Positions 40,371 to 48,810 of a stretch of DNA of 64,000 nt are shown here, piece after piece. The DNA is from a virus: positions 1 to 64,000 of the IMG/VR virus record IMGVR_UViG_3300027370_000003. One strand, given 5' to 3'. The notes under the pieces were generated by a model. That model was not told the DNA's origin, did not search any database, and saw only the letters and a list, made by a program, of their open reading frames with translations. Made by a program: the position numbers and the translations under genes. Position 1 is the stretch's first letter. Every line of letters begins with the position of its first letter.

Positions 40371-40699
40371 GCAGCCCCGATGCTCCGCTTGTGATTCCGC
40401 GATTGCCCGAGGGCGATTCCGTCTACAAAGATTTTCCGGTTGTTGGCAAACCGGGATGGTGGAAAACCATCGACAGCGACGGGCATCCGTTGAAGCCCAT
40501 AATTCGCTGTAACTGCGGGCACGTCTCCGGCATCGGCCTGCACTACGTTCATGCCGACGGCCGGGTGACGGCTTCGTTCTACCACAAGCGCGGCAACACC
40601 TATCCCGAAGACCCGGAAGGCTGCGAATGGCATGAATGGATTAAGCTTGCGGATTGGGACATGGGTGACATTGCGCCCGATCCGAAACGCACGATGTAG
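40367..40699 (+). CDS. Hypothetical protein (110 aa)
   Basis: Starts in ATGA overlap. IRCNCGHVSGIGLHYVHADG and VTASFYHKRGNTYPEDPEGC suggest a small beta domain of a kind seen in phage head regions. Unknown. Confidence 0.65.
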   Translation: MSSPDAPLVIPRLPEGDSVYKDFPVVGKPGWWKTIDSDGHPLKPIIRCNCGHVSGIGLHYVHADGRVTASFYHKRGNTYPEDPEGCEWHEWIKLADWDMGDIAPDPKRTM

Positions 40700-40711
40700 G
40701 GCATGATCTAA

Positions 40712-41542
40712 ATGCCCAAGCCACAGACCTTTCAGGAAGTCCTAGCCGCTGCAATCGCGGACATCGCGGAATCGGGATATGACAGCGCAGAGCGTGTTGA
40801 AGGTTGGATGCGTAAACTACGCCTTGCCGCCGAAACGTCGCTGATCTCCGCCGCCTCGCTCGAACAGCAACTCCGCGACGGCCTAGCCGCCATCTACCGC
40901 CGGATGGTCGATCAAGGCGGGGCGCTCCGCTACAACCCCGGGATCGAGCGGTTCACGCTGGAGAAGCTCCGGCCGGCGCTGCGCGGGGAACTCGACCGCC
41001 GTATCCTGGCGTCCGCGAACCTCATCAAGCTCAACCGGGCCCAGGCAATCGACAAGACCCTGCAACGGTTTCAGGGCTGGTCGACGTCGATCCCGAAGGG
41101 CGGCGTGTCGGGGGAGACGAAGGCCGAGGTTAAGGCCAATGTGCGAAAGTCGCTCGCGTCTTTGCCCTTCACCGAACGCCGACTTTTGACGGACCAGGGC
41201 CATAAACTTATCGCGTCGATAAACGACATAATCGCCGCTGACGGAGGTGCCATCGCTGGGCAATGGTCGAGCAGGTGGCGCCAAGCAGGATATGATTATC
41301 GGGAAGATCACAAAGAACGCGACGGAAAATTCTTTCTCATCCGCGATTGTTGGGCTCATGTGGCCGGCCTCGTCAAAAAGGGGAAGGCTGGCTACGTCGA
41401 TGAAAGCACCGCTCCCGCTCAGGAGCCATTTTGCCGTTGCAGTTATAAATATGTGTACAATATCAGAGATTTACCTGATGACATGGTGACGGTAAAAGGC
41501 AAGAATGCGCTTCGAGAAGTTCGAGAGAAAATGAGCGCATGA
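40712..41542 (+). CDS. Head morphogenesis (minor head) protein
   Basis: 276 residues. Long helical N-terminal part, then VKANVRKSLASLPFTERR, QWSSRWRQAGYDYREDHKERDGKF in the C-terminal region and EPFCRCSYKYVYNIRDLP, the end of the SPP1-gp7/Mu-gpF class. Binds the portal during head assembly. From about base 41260 to the stop the codons become more A/T-rich, up to the homing endonuclease that starts in its ATGA overlap. Confidence 0.8.
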   Translation: MPKPQTFQEVLAAAIADIAESGYDSAERVEGWMRKLRLAAETSLISAASLEQQLRDGLAAIYRRMVDQGGALRYNPGIERFTLEKLRPALRGELDRRILASANLIKLNRAQAIDKTLQRFQGWSTSIPKGGVSGETKAEVKANVRKSLASLPFTERRLLTDQGHKLIASINDIIAADGGAIAGQWSSRWRQAGYDYREDHKERDGKFFLIRDCWAHVAGLVKKGKAGYVDESTAPAQEPFCRCSYKYVYNIRDLPDDMVTVKGKNALREVREKMSA

Positions 41543-42357
41543 CCGACCTCCTAATCCACTACATCTACGTGGCCTTCTATCCAAACGGCATCCCTTGCTA
41601 TGTCGGGAAAGGGAAAGGGGGCCGGTGGCTGCATCATCTCACGAAAAGTCATAACAAGCGGCTTGCCGGAGTTGTGAGAAAGGCAGGTGGCAGTATACCG
41701 ATCATAAAACTCCGCGAAAACTTGACTGAGGCGGAAGCGTTTGAAATCGAGATTGCGCTTATTGCCGCGATTGGCCGTCGCGATCTGGGAACGGGGCCAC
41801 TGCTTAATCTGACGGCCGGTGGGGATGGCGTTGTTGGACATCGACGAACGCCCGCGCAGCGCAAGCAAATGAGCGTATCTAGAAAGGGTATCGTCCCTAC
41901 CAGGGAGACGGCGGCCAAGATCAGCGCCAAACTGAAAAACGTTCCGAAAACCCCGGCACATTGCGCCGCCGTCAGCGCGGCTAAAAAGAACGTTCCGCTC
42001 GGACCAATGAGCGCATTGCAACGAATGGCAATCGGCGATGGCCATCGGGGCAGAAAACGTTCGGCAGAGGAATGTGCATCGCTAAAGATAGCGGCTGAAA
42101 AACTACGAAATGATCCGGTTCGAAGCGCCCAAAAGAGTGCAAGAATCAGTGCTGCGCTCACCGGCCGAAAACTATCGCCTCAGACCTGCGCCAAGATCAG
42201 TGCCGTCCAGAAGAACAAGCCCAAGGGGCCGATGAAGGAAACGACGAAGCTGAAACTTCGAGTCGGCAGGATTATAAAACGCTGGTTCGCGGAGCAGCCG
42301 GTTTTCGTTTCCGAATATGCGAAGTGGGGAGACGGCGCGTCGGCCGGCTTGCTATGA
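41539..42357 (+). CDS. GIY-YIG homing endonuclease 1
   Basis: 272 residues. YIYVAFYPNGIPCYVGKGKG is the GIY-YIG core (LEM3-like variant), RWLHHLTKSHNKRLA contains the conserved basic part, EAFEIEIALI the catalytic Glu region. Lys-rich NUMOD3-like helices follow (RKQMSVSRKG, AKISAKLKN, SARISAALTGRKLS, AKISAVQKNK). Free-standing; mobile DNA that copies itself into related phages. Overlaps genes on both sides by 4 bp. Confidence 0.92.
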   Translation: MTDLLIHYIYVAFYPNGIPCYVGKGKGGRWLHHLTKSHNKRLAGVVRKAGGSIPIIKLRENLTEAEAFEIEIALIAAIGRRDLGTGPLLNLTAGGDGVVGHRRTPAQRKQMSVSRKGIVPTRETAAKISAKLKNVPKTPAHCAAVSAAKKNVPLGPMSALQRMAIGDGHRGRKRSAEECASLKIAAEKLRNDPVRSAQKSARISAALTGRKLSPQTCAKISAVQKNKPKGPMKETTKLKLRVGRIIKRWFAEQPVFVSEYAKWGDGASAGLL

Positions 42358-42554
42358 GCGACCACTTCGACGGGACGCGCAAATCGTGGCTGGCCTATAC
42401 GGGGCCGGAGAAGAGCCACGCCCGCGCCGATTCGGCAGGACCAGAAATCGCCCCGAAGATCGGCCCCGAGGCGGAGCGGTATCGGCTGCAGAAAATGGTG
42501 GACGGGCTGAAGCGGGACTACGCGCGGATTTACGGGGCGCCACCAGCCGCCTAA
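42354..42554 (+). CDS. Small head-region protein (66 aa)
   Basis: MSDHFDGTRKSWLAYTGPEK; Pro/Ala-rich middle, charged helix at the end. Directly behind the homing endonuclease. Confidence 0.6.
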   Translation: MSDHFDGTRKSWLAYTGPEKSHARADSAGPEIAPKIGPEAERYRLQKMVDGLKRDYARIYGAPPAA

Positions 42555-42584
42555 AGTCTGGGAATCAACAGGGAGACTGAAACT

Positions 42585-42824
42585 ATGAAAGCCTCTATCG
42601 TCAGCACTGATCGAATCGTCGACGTCAAAGCTGTCGGCCATCCTGGAATGACGAAAGCCCGCGTATGGGAGGGCATTACCGAGGGCGCCGTTCGGTTCAC
42701 CGCCTACATCCCTATCGTGCAAGTCCACAAGAGCGACGACAACTCGCAATTCGAGCGAGAATTATCCGAACACAAAGCACCGGAAGATTGGACGCGCCGA
42801 GCAATCGACGCGCGAATGCTCTGA
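42585..42824 (+). CDS. Small protein (79 aa)
   Basis: ATCAACAGGGAGACTG precedes the ATG. MKASIVSTDRIVDVKAVGHP, then ARVWEGITEGAVRFTAYIP, beta-rich. Ends sharing one base with the methyltransferase start. Confidence 0.65.
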   Translation: MKASIVSTDRIVDVKAVGHPGMTKARVWEGITEGAVRFTAYIPIVQVHKSDDNSQFERELSEHKAPEDWTRRAIDARML

Positions 42825-43387
42825 TGAGACTCCGCGACACGAACAAGCACCAAGACCTCGAAGAACTCAAAGCCTTCGTCAATCTCGCGGTTGAACTCGA
42901 CGTTCGGCGGTATCTCGAAATCGGGAGCCGCAACGGGGATTCGTTTTTCGCGGTGATGGCGAACCTGCGGCCGGGCGCGTTCGGGATGTCGATCGACCTG
43001 CCGGAGAACGCGGAGACGATGGGCCGGATGGCTGCGACGCTTATCGAACTGCGCAACATGGGCCAGCGGACGGCCTTGCTCTATGAATCATCGCGGGAAA
43101 CGTCCGCACTGTGGGCGGCGAAGGCAAACGCGCCGTTCGACCTCGTCCTGATCGACGGCGACCACACCTACGGCGGCGTGATCTCGGACTGGACCGATTA
43201 TCAGACGTTCGGGAAGGTCGTGGCCGTGCACGATATTGACGCGCCTCCAGGATGGAAATCGAGCGGCCTGCCGAACGAGGTCGGGCGGTTCTGGCACGAC
43301 CTGAAGGCGATCCTGCGGCCGGAGTTCAAGACCCGCGAAATCATCACGCCGGGGTCGAAGATGGGCTATGGGGTTGTTTTCCGATGA
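42824..43387 (+). CDS. Class I SAM-dependent methyltransferase (Methyltransf_24-like)
   Basis: 187 residues. SAM site YLEIGSRNGDSF, then FGMSIDLPEN, FDLVLIDGDHTYGG and VVAVHDIDAPP, typical of small-molecule/sugar methyltransferases rather than DNA enzymes. Two genes before a glycosyltransferase-like gene, so it may methylate a sugar or a surface glycan. Confidence 0.8.
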   Translation: MRLRDTNKHQDLEELKAFVNLAVELDVRRYLEIGSRNGDSFFAVMANLRPGAFGMSIDLPENAETMGRMAATLIELRNMGQRTALLYESSRETSALWAAKANAPFDLVLIDGDHTYGGVISDWTDYQTFGKVVAVHDIDAPPGWKSSGLPNEVGRFWHDLKAILRPEFKTREIITPGSKMGYGVVFR

Positions 43388-43797
43388 AAGCAAAAGCCAA
43401 AAAACGTGTTAATATTTTTGACGCCTGCGAGCGAGCTGGAAAAATGCTGCTCGATGCCGGCTTTGAATTTCGCTATCAGTCGAAGATCACCGAGACAAAA
43501 TACTACGGCCTGCCGGGGCGCCCGCATAATCTCCGTGTCTCGGCCCATCGATCAAAGCGCGGGCCTATTGGGATGCCCGAGACGGTTGCCAAAATCACTT
43601 TCCACGAAGGCGGCTGTGAGACGCCACAATCCATCGCAATTTCGGATGAGGCGTTTGAGCACATGGTGGCCGTCGCTGTCGGCTTCTACGTGATGAAATC
43701 GAACCGGCCGATGGTTTCAAGTTGGCGCGGTAAGAAAGGCACCTGGGCAACCGTTCATGGCTCTGCGACCGTCGAAGGCGTTCGAGAAGAAGCGTGA
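43384..43797 (+). CDS. Hypothetical protein (137 aa)
   Basis: Coupled by ATGA. RVNIFDACERAGKMLLDAGF, LPGRPHNLRVSAHRSKRG, then HMVAVAVGFYVMKSNRP. No known domain. Ends right at the start of the glycosyltransferase-like gene. Confidence 0.65.
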   Translation: MKAKAKKRVNIFDACERAGKMLLDAGFEFRYQSKITETKYYGLPGRPHNLRVSAHRSKRGPIGMPETVAKITFHEGGCETPQSIAISDEAFEHMVAVAVGFYVMKSNRPMVSSWRGKKGTWATVHGSATVEGVREEA

Positions 43798-44703
43798 ATG
43801 CGCGAGGTTTTCATCTCGATTCCAGCGTGGGGTCGCCACTACGTCGAGATGGCGACCCGCTACACGCTACCGGCGATCTGGGCGTCGCTGCTGGCTTGGG
43901 ACCGTGATGTCCGGGCAACGTTCATCGTCCACACCGACGAGCGCACGCTGTTTCGGAGATCGGTCCCCGGCCTGCGGATCGACTTCCGCCCGGTTCAGCG
44001 GGGCATAGGGGCGGGCAACCTCGGGGACTGGGTCGCGTTCGAGCGCGCGCACCGGGAAGCAATTGAGCGGACGCCATCAGGGGCGCTTCTCGTCCTCCTG
44101 AACTCCGACACCGTTGTGTCGATCGAGACCATGCGGGTCGTCGACGCGGCGCTGCGGGGGAAGGTCAAGGTCGGCGTCTCGGTGGGAATCCGGACGCTGA
44201 TCGACGGCAACGTCTGCCCGATAGGCGTGACTGCGGATGTCCTAGCGCGGTGGTGCTGGTCGCATCGGCATCACCTGACCGACGATATGCTGTGGGGAAC
44301 CGGGGCCGCGCAGCAGCCGACGCAGATGTTCTTCCAGCACGACGACCAAGACCGGGACGTCTCGATGCACTGCTTCCACCTGACGCCGATGTTCATCGTC
44401 AAGGACCGGGAATTGAAGTTCGGCGGGACCATCGATGACGGGATGCTGGCGAACTACGACGACCACGAGATCGCCTATTTCCGGGACCGGCCGTTCGTGG
44501 TGGCGGAGCTTTCGCCGTTCGACAAGCATCACCCGCACGGCAAGCCTTTGACCAGCGTCGAGGCGGTGACGATGGACGGGACGCGCCGGGTCCAGCCGGC
44601 CCACTTGCGGAATTTCAAGCAGCAGTTCACCGTGTTCGGGAAGCCGCCGCTGCATCCCGCCGCGCAGGCGATCATCGGGGCGCTGGAGAAAATCCGTGTT
44701 TGA
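43798..44703 (+). CDS. Glycosyltransferase-like protein 1
   Basis: 301 residues. FISIPAWGRHYVEMATRYTL, LLVLLNSDTVVS (GT-A-like acidic site), VGVSVGIRTLIDG, MLWGTG, then FHLTPMFIVKDRELKFGGTI and MLANYDDHEIAYF. The protein at 56715 has the same motifs in order. GT-A fold is inferred from the hydrophobic strand plus NSDT. It may modify virion proteins, phage DNA or host glycans. Confidence 0.65.
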   Translation: MREVFISIPAWGRHYVEMATRYTLPAIWASLLAWDRDVRATFIVHTDERTLFRRSVPGLRIDFRPVQRGIGAGNLGDWVAFERAHREAIERTPSGALLVLLNSDTVVSIETMRVVDAALRGKVKVGVSVGIRTLIDGNVCPIGVTADVLARWCWSHRHHLTDDMLWGTGAAQQPTQMFFQHDDQDRDVSMHCFHLTPMFIVKDRELKFGGTIDDGMLANYDDHEIAYFRDRPFVVAELSPFDKHHPHGKPLTSVEAVTMDGTRRVQPAHLRNFKQQFTVFGKPPLHPAAQAIIGALEKIRV

Positions 44704-44809
44704 GTGGCGCCGCGTCTTGGACTACCATCGCTGGCATCGAAGGCGCCACGTCTTCCTGTTCGTCGACGGGTACGTGCACGAGCTTCACCCGCACAAAAGG
44801 ATTTGCATC

Positions 44810-45136
44810 ATGGTTCAAGTCACCGCCGGCCACGAGATCGACATGGCGATCGGCCAACTCGATACTCAGGGGAATCCGATGATCACGCCGGTGGCGTTCG
44901 ATTCGCCTCCCGTCTGGACGAACGCCCCGAGCGCCCCGGGCATCGACACGCTGACACCATCTTCGGACGGCACCACGGCGGTCCTGACGACCCTGCCGGG
45001 CGACGCGAACTCGACCGACACGGTCACCTTGGCCTGCCTCGTCGGCGGCGTGTCCTACGGCGCGACGCTCGCGGTCGCGATCTCGGTCGCGCCTCAAGTG
45101 CTCGGCAGCGTGACGATTCTCTCCACCGTGAAGTGA
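44810..45136 (+). CDS. Ig-like capsid decoration-type protein
   Basis: 108 residues from ATG 44810 (AAAGGA upstream). GHEIDMAIGQLDTQGNPMIT, SDGTTAVLTTLPGDANSTDT then GVSYGATLAVAISVAPQVLG is a single Ig-like beta sandwich common in phage virions. A GTG at 44696 would add 38 basic residues (EWRRVLDYHRWHRRRHVF), less likely for the family. Ends in GTGA. Confidence 0.7.
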   Translation: MVQVTAGHEIDMAIGQLDTQGNPMITPVAFDSPPVWTNAPSAPGIDTLTPSSDGTTAVLTTLPGDANSTDTVTLACLVGGVSYGATLAVAISVAPQVLGSVTILSTVK

Positions 45137-45420
45137 TCGAACTCCGCCTCACCGACCAAGAGCTTCAGGCGCTCGTCGCGCCGCGCCTCGTCGCGCGGCT
45201 CCGCAAGGCCGGGTTCAAGATGGGCCGGACGGAAGGCGAGTTCCCGTCGTCGATGTTCGTTCCGATCAGCCTGGATCTGGTCGGTTGGTGCAGTTTCACG
45301 CGGGACGCCGACGGGTTCTGGACGATTCAGCAGGACGAGACCCGGATCGCGGAGGTCGTCGCGGACGCGCACGAGATGCACTACGAGGCGATCACCGGGC
45401 GGGAATCGCCGCGGGCTTAG
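45133..45420 (+). CDS. Hypothetical protein (95 aa)
   Basis: From GTG 45133. MIELRLTDQELQALVAPRLV; FVPISLDLVGWCSFTRDADG. Coupled to the decoration-type gene. Ends tail-to-tail with a minus-strand gene (4-bp overlap). Confidence 0.65.
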   Translation: MIELRLTDQELQALVAPRLVARLRKAGFKMGRTEGEFPSSMFVPISLDLVGWCSFTRDADGFWTIQQDETRIAEVVADAHEMHYEAITGRESPRA

Positions 45421-45599
45421 GTCGCCGGGCCGAAGAAGGTCTTCCACCAACTCGGTTTCGCCGGCGCGATCTCGACGACGCCCCTCTCGGGATCGTGGAC
45501 GATCATCGGAACGTGGTCGGGCGGCAGTTTGACCTGAAGCATGGCGGTAGGCTCGAGCGCGACCTTCTTGATCTTCACCTTCGGCTTTTTCTTCGACAC
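45417..45599 (-). CDS. Small basic protein (60 aa), minus-strand group
   Basis: From GTG 45599 with GGAGG 6 bp upstream. MSKKKPKVKIKKVALEPTAM, then VPMIVHDPERGVVEIAPAKP. Last of three minus-strand genes inside the late operon. Confidence 0.65.
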   Translation of the reverse strand: MSKKKPKVKIKKVALEPTAMLQVKLPPDHVPMIVHDPERGVVEIAPAKPSWWKTFFGPAT

Positions 45600-45608
45600 G
45601 ATGGCCTC

Positions 45609-45851
45609 CTATTTCTCCGGGGCAGCGATGTTGGGCAACGGCTCGCGGTCGGGCGGGATGGGCCGGACCTGGCTCTGGTGGTTGCGCTGGAAGTCTTCGC
45701 ATAGGTCGTGCTGATGGCCGGTCATGGCATTGCAGCGACCAGACGATTCGAACGAATCGTTGACCAAGATCACGTAGAAAACGCCCGCCGTGACGCAAAG
45801 CAGCACCACCAAAAGCAAGATGGTGCCGCCGATTCGGAGGGCGCGTTTCAT
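45609..45851 (-). CDS. Membrane-anchored small protein (80 aa), minus-strand group
   Basis: One N-terminal membrane helix (GGTILLLVVLLCVTAGVFYV), then a periplasmic-type tail with two Cys. ATG 45851 overlaps the upstream stop. Confidence 0.7.
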   Translation of the reverse strand: MKRALRIGGTILLLVVLLCVTAGVFYVILVNDSFESSGRCNAMTGHQHDLCEDFQRNHQSQVRPIPPDREPLPNIAAPEK

Positions 45852-46078
45852 GGGCCGGGAGGGTTCGGGCCCCGACCCCACCAGTTGTAACCCGATAGTG
45901 AGGGCCAAAAGAGCTGGTAGAGGATCAGGATGACGACCAGCACGAAGATCACCTTGAGGATGACGATGACCATGCCCGGGAGAACAAGGCCGATGGTCGT
46001 TAGCACCCAAAGGATGAGATAGAACGCGAGCGCGACGAAGCAGATGTAGATCAACGCTCGAACGACTTGTCCAAACAT
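45848..46078 (-). CDS. Small membrane protein (76 aa), minus-strand group
   Basis: Two membrane helices (IYICFVALAFYLILWVLTTI; VIVILKVIFVLVVILILYQL), Pro/Gly tail. GGAGGAAACC precedes the ATG. First gene of the minus-strand group, so its promoter lies in 46079..46182. Confidence 0.7.
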   Translation of the reverse strand: MFGQVVRALIYICFVALAFYLILWVLTTIGLVLPGMVIVILKVIFVLVVILILYQLFWPSLSGYNWWGRGPNPPGP

Positions 46079-46182
46079 GGTTTCCTCCTTCGGAGGGAGA
46101 GCGCGAGCATATTTTGTCGCTCCCGTAATCCTGTGGTAAGGAACCATCATACCACCTTTTAAGTTCCAGAGGGTTGGGGACC
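46079..46182. promoter_or_regulatory. Divergent intergenic region driving the minus-strand group
   Basis: 104 bp between divergent starts. On the minus strand TATGAT and TATGCT hexamers occur, without a clear -35; a CCTCC-TTCG-GAGG hairpin lies at the minus-strand leader. Confidence 0.35.
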
Positions 46183-46620
46183 ATGCCGCTCGAATCGGGT
46201 TCATCCCGCGAAACGATCAGCCACAACATCAAGGAAATGGTCGAAAGCGGCCACCCGCAAAGCCAAGCCGTTGCGGCCGCACTTTCAAAATCTCGCGGCG
46301 ACACTATCCCCGCTGGCCTGAATACCGTCATCGACGCGGTCTGCTCGATGTGCGACAGCATCGACAAGATGACCGCGCGGCTCGGGGCGCACTGCGATGA
46401 CCGACGGGTGATTGGCGGTGTCGGGCACGGCGATGTCGAGAAAATAACGGCGGTGGACGAGTGGTCAGAAGAAGCCCGAGAAGCGGCCGCGCGTGCGAAA
46501 GGCAAAGGCGTCGCTGAACGGCTGGCGGCGAGAAAAAAGGAACGCGAAGCCGGGAGAGATCGGGACCTTACGAATCTGGGCAACGGACCGATGGCCTGGA
46601 GCGGGGTTAATAAAAAATGA
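46183..46620 (+). CDS. Hypothetical head-region protein
   Basis: 145 residues. The N-terminus [20 protein letters not shown] followed by VAAALSKSR is a short motif common at the start of phage head-region proteins. The end is Lys/Arg/Glu-rich. Function unknown. Confidence 0.7.
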   Translation: MPLESGSSRETISHNIKEMVESGHPQSQAVAAALSKSRGDTIPAGLNTVIDAVCSMCDSIDKMTARLGAHCDDRRVIGGVGHGDVEKITAVDEWSEEAREAAARAKGKGVAERLAARKKEREAGRDRDLTNLGNGPMAWSGVNKK

Positions 46621-46847
46621 CCCGCGGCGAACGGTTTACCATCGGTCGTCAGCTCTGTCAGGATTTTCTGCGCGGCGACGCTGATATTGCGGCGCTCGGA
46701 GAAGGCAATCGCCGGAATCTTCATCAATGCCCGAAGTGTGAAGGCAATCGGGCATGGTACGACAACTGCCACGGCGACCATCACGACGGCGGCTGGGAGA
46801 CGTGCCAGCCCGGTGCCTATGCTGACCCGCCGGAAGAAGACGAATGA
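46617..46847 (+). CDS. Small Cys/His-rich protein (76 aa)
   Basis: [20 protein letters not shown] then CQPGAY; likely a zinc site. Coupled on both sides by ATGA. Confidence 0.65.
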   Translation: MTRGERFTIGRQLCQDFLRGDADIAALGEGNRRNLHQCPKCEGNRAWYDNCHGDHHDGGWETCQPGAYADPPEEDE

Positions 46848-48760
46848 AAGCCGCCGGAATCCTTTTCGTTTCGATGAACGGCAACGCGCTCTTCCTGCGC
46901 CGGACCGCGAGCGCACCCGATTGTGCGGCGTGCTGGGATTTCCCCGGCGGCGGCCAAGAAGGCGAAGAGACGGCCGAACAGACCGCCATCCGCGAGACCC
47001 GCGAGGAGATCGGCCACGTCCCTGACGGCATCCGAATACTGCACACCCGAACCCGATCCGGCTCCGCGCTGCAAGGCGTGGCTGGTCCCGGCGCGTCGCC
47101 GCTTGGCAACCCTGTTGACGGCGGCGCGCCGACGGCCCCTTCGATCATTCCGGCGATGCCGGTCGATGTGGATTACACGACGTTCCTGCAAAAAGTGACG
47201 AACGAGTTTGTCCCGGAGCTCAACGACGAGCACGACGGCTACGCCTGGTCGCCGATCACGGCGCCGCCCGAGCCGCTGCATCCGGGGTGTCGCATCGCGC
47301 TCGACCGTCTGTCGATGGACGAACTCGCCGTCGCGCGCGCCATTTCCGAAGGTCGGCTGACGTCGCCGCAACGCTACGAGAACGTCACTTTGTGGGCGAT
47401 TCGCATCACCGGGACGGGCGCTTCGTATCGGCCGAAGGTCAACGAGTTCGTCTTTCGCGACCCTACCGACCACATCAATCCCGACGCACTGGCCCGCTGC
47501 AACGGCCTGCCGGTTATCTTCAAACACCCCGCCAAGGCGCTCCTGAACAGCGAGGAGTTTGCTAATCGTATTGTGGGGACCATTTTTTTGCCGTATGTTG
47601 CCGGCGATGAGGTCTGGGGCATCGCCAAAATCTACGACGATGAAACCAACCGGCTTTTAGACGAGGAGAACCTTTCCACTTCCCCCGGCGTGAACTTCAA
47701 GGACTTCAAGGTCAATCGAAGTCTGCGCATGGAGGACGGTTCGAAGGTTCTCATCGAAGGCAAACCGAGTCTCGTCGACCACGTCGCGATCTGCGAGTTG
47801 GGCGTCTGGGACAAGGGCGGCGACCCGAGCGGCATTCGTTCCGAATCACGAGAGGACACAGCGATGGCTGACGAAGACGAGAAGGAAAAGAAAGCCAAGG
47901 AAGACGCCGCGAAGGCCGATGCAGCCAAAAAGGATGCCGAAGAGGCCGAGAAGAAGGCCAAGGAAGACGCCGCCCGCAAGGACGCGGACGCCGGAAAGTC
48001 CCTCGACGAAAAGCTCTCCCACGTTCTTGACGCCGTCACCGGTTGCATGGACGCCGTGAAGCGGGTCGACGCCCGGATGGACGCGATGGACGAGGAGAAG
48101 AAAAAAGCCGACGCGGCCAAGAAGGACGAGTTCCCCGACAAAGAGGCCGAAAAGACCGCCGCCGATAAGGCGAAGAAGGACGCGGCCGACAAGGAGGAGG
48201 AGGAAAAAAAGAAGGCCGATGCCGCCAAGAAAGACGAAGAGGACAAGGCGAAAACCGACTCCGCTGGGCTGGGTGATCGGATCGCCGCCGTCGAGCGCGC
48301 CGTCAAGGCGACCGACGCGAAGATCACCCCGATCCCGGACGACGACCATTCCCGCCTCGCCGACGCTTGGGCGATCGCGGACGACGCCTGCCGGGCGCTC
48401 GGCATGAACGGTCCCCGCGCCATGCCGGGCGAGACCTCCGCGCAGTTCCGGCGCCGGGTGGTCAAGCTGCTCAAGCCGCACAGCGCGACCTGGAAGGACG
48501 TCGACATCGCCACGGCCGCCTACGCAGACGAAGCGATGTTCGCCGTGGTCGAGAAACAGGTCCTCACCGATGCCGCGAGGGCCGCGCGCGACCCAGCCAA
48601 CGTCGCCGGCGACAAGCTCCGGATGATCGAGCGCAAGAACGATGGCCACACGATCCGCGAGTTCGTGGGCCAGCCGAGGACTTGGATGAACGACTTTGCC
48701 GGGCCGATCCAACTACGGGGCGAAGGCAAGTTTCTTCACGAGAACCTCGGCAAGAACTGA
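46844..48760 (+). CDS. Nudix hydrolase fused to DUF2213 prohead protease and scaffold
   Basis: 638 residues. Nudix domain ~1-150 with the box GGQEGEETAEQTAIRETREE followed by IG (~36-58), all catalytic Glu present. DUF2213 protease-type domain ~175-335 (ENVTLWAIRITG, GLPVIFKHPA, IVGTIFLP, LSTSPGVNFKDF, VDHVAICELGVWD). Then a ~130-residue Lys/Ala/Asp/Glu coiled coil and a globular C-terminal part (MPGETSAQFRRRVVKLLKPH). The last two parts are a scaffold and can also be made alone from an internal start at 47864. Just upstream of capsid genes. The Nudix part may act on nucleotide-like metabolites or be structural. Confidence 0.88.
   Translation: MKAAGILFVSMNGNALFLRRTASAPDCAACWDFPGGGQEGEETAEQTAIRETREEIGHVPDGIRILHTRTRSGSALQGVAGPGASPLGNPVDGGAPTAPSIIPAMPVDVDYTTFLQKVTNEFVPELNDEHDGYAWSPITAPPEPLHPGCRIALDRLSMDELAVARAISEGRLTSPQRYENVTLWAIRITGTGASYRPKVNEFVFRDPTDHINPDALARCNGLPVIFKHPAKALLNSEEFANRIVGTIFLPYVAGDEVWGIAKIYDDETNRLLDEENLSTSPGVNFKDFKVNRSLRMEDGSKVLIEGKPSLVDHVAICELGVWDKGGDPSGIRSESREDTAMADEDEKEKKAKEDAAKADAAKKDAEEAEKKAKEDAARKDADAGKSLDEKLSHVLDAVTGCMDAVKRVDARMDAMDEEKKKADAAKKDEFPDKEAEKTAADKAKKDAADKEEEEKKKADAAKKDEEDKAKTDSAGLGDRIAAVERAVKATDAKITPIPDDDHSRLADAWAIADDACRALGMNGPRAMPGETSAQFRRRVVKLLKPHSATWKDVDIATAAYADEAMFAVVEKQVLTDAARAARDPANVAGDKLRMIERKNDGHTIREFVGQPRTWMNDFAGPIQLRGEGKFLHENLGKN
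47864..48760 (+). CDS. Nested scaffold protein within the protease gene
   Basis: Same frame as the fusion; ATG 47864 begins MADEDEKEKKAKEDAAKADA exactly where the protease domain ends, with AGAGGA 7 bp upstream. The 298-residue product is a charged coiled coil plus C-terminal domain, as in lambda C/Nu3. Predicted, not proven. Confidence 0.6.
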   Translation: MADEDEKEKKAKEDAAKADAAKKDAEEAEKKAKEDAARKDADAGKSLDEKLSHVLDAVTGCMDAVKRVDARMDAMDEEKKKADAAKKDEFPDKEAEKTAADKAKKDAADKEEEEKKKADAAKKDEEDKAKTDSAGLGDRIAAVERAVKATDAKITPIPDDDHSRLADAWAIADDACRALGMNGPRAMPGETSAQFRRRVVKLLKPHSATWKDVDIATAAYADEAMFAVVEKQVLTDAARAARDPANVAGDKLRMIERKNDGHTIREFVGQPRTWMNDFAGPIQLRGEGKFLHENLGKN

Positions 48761-48810
48761 CATCCGCTCAACAGGGTCCCGAAGGCTAGAGAACACTTTA
48801 GGAGAACCAG

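Noticed and set aside
45609-46916. 435-codon minus-strand open frame
   Set aside because: Only its C-terminal 80 residues, from ATG 45851, look like a protein with a ribosome-binding context; the rest runs through plus-strand genes.
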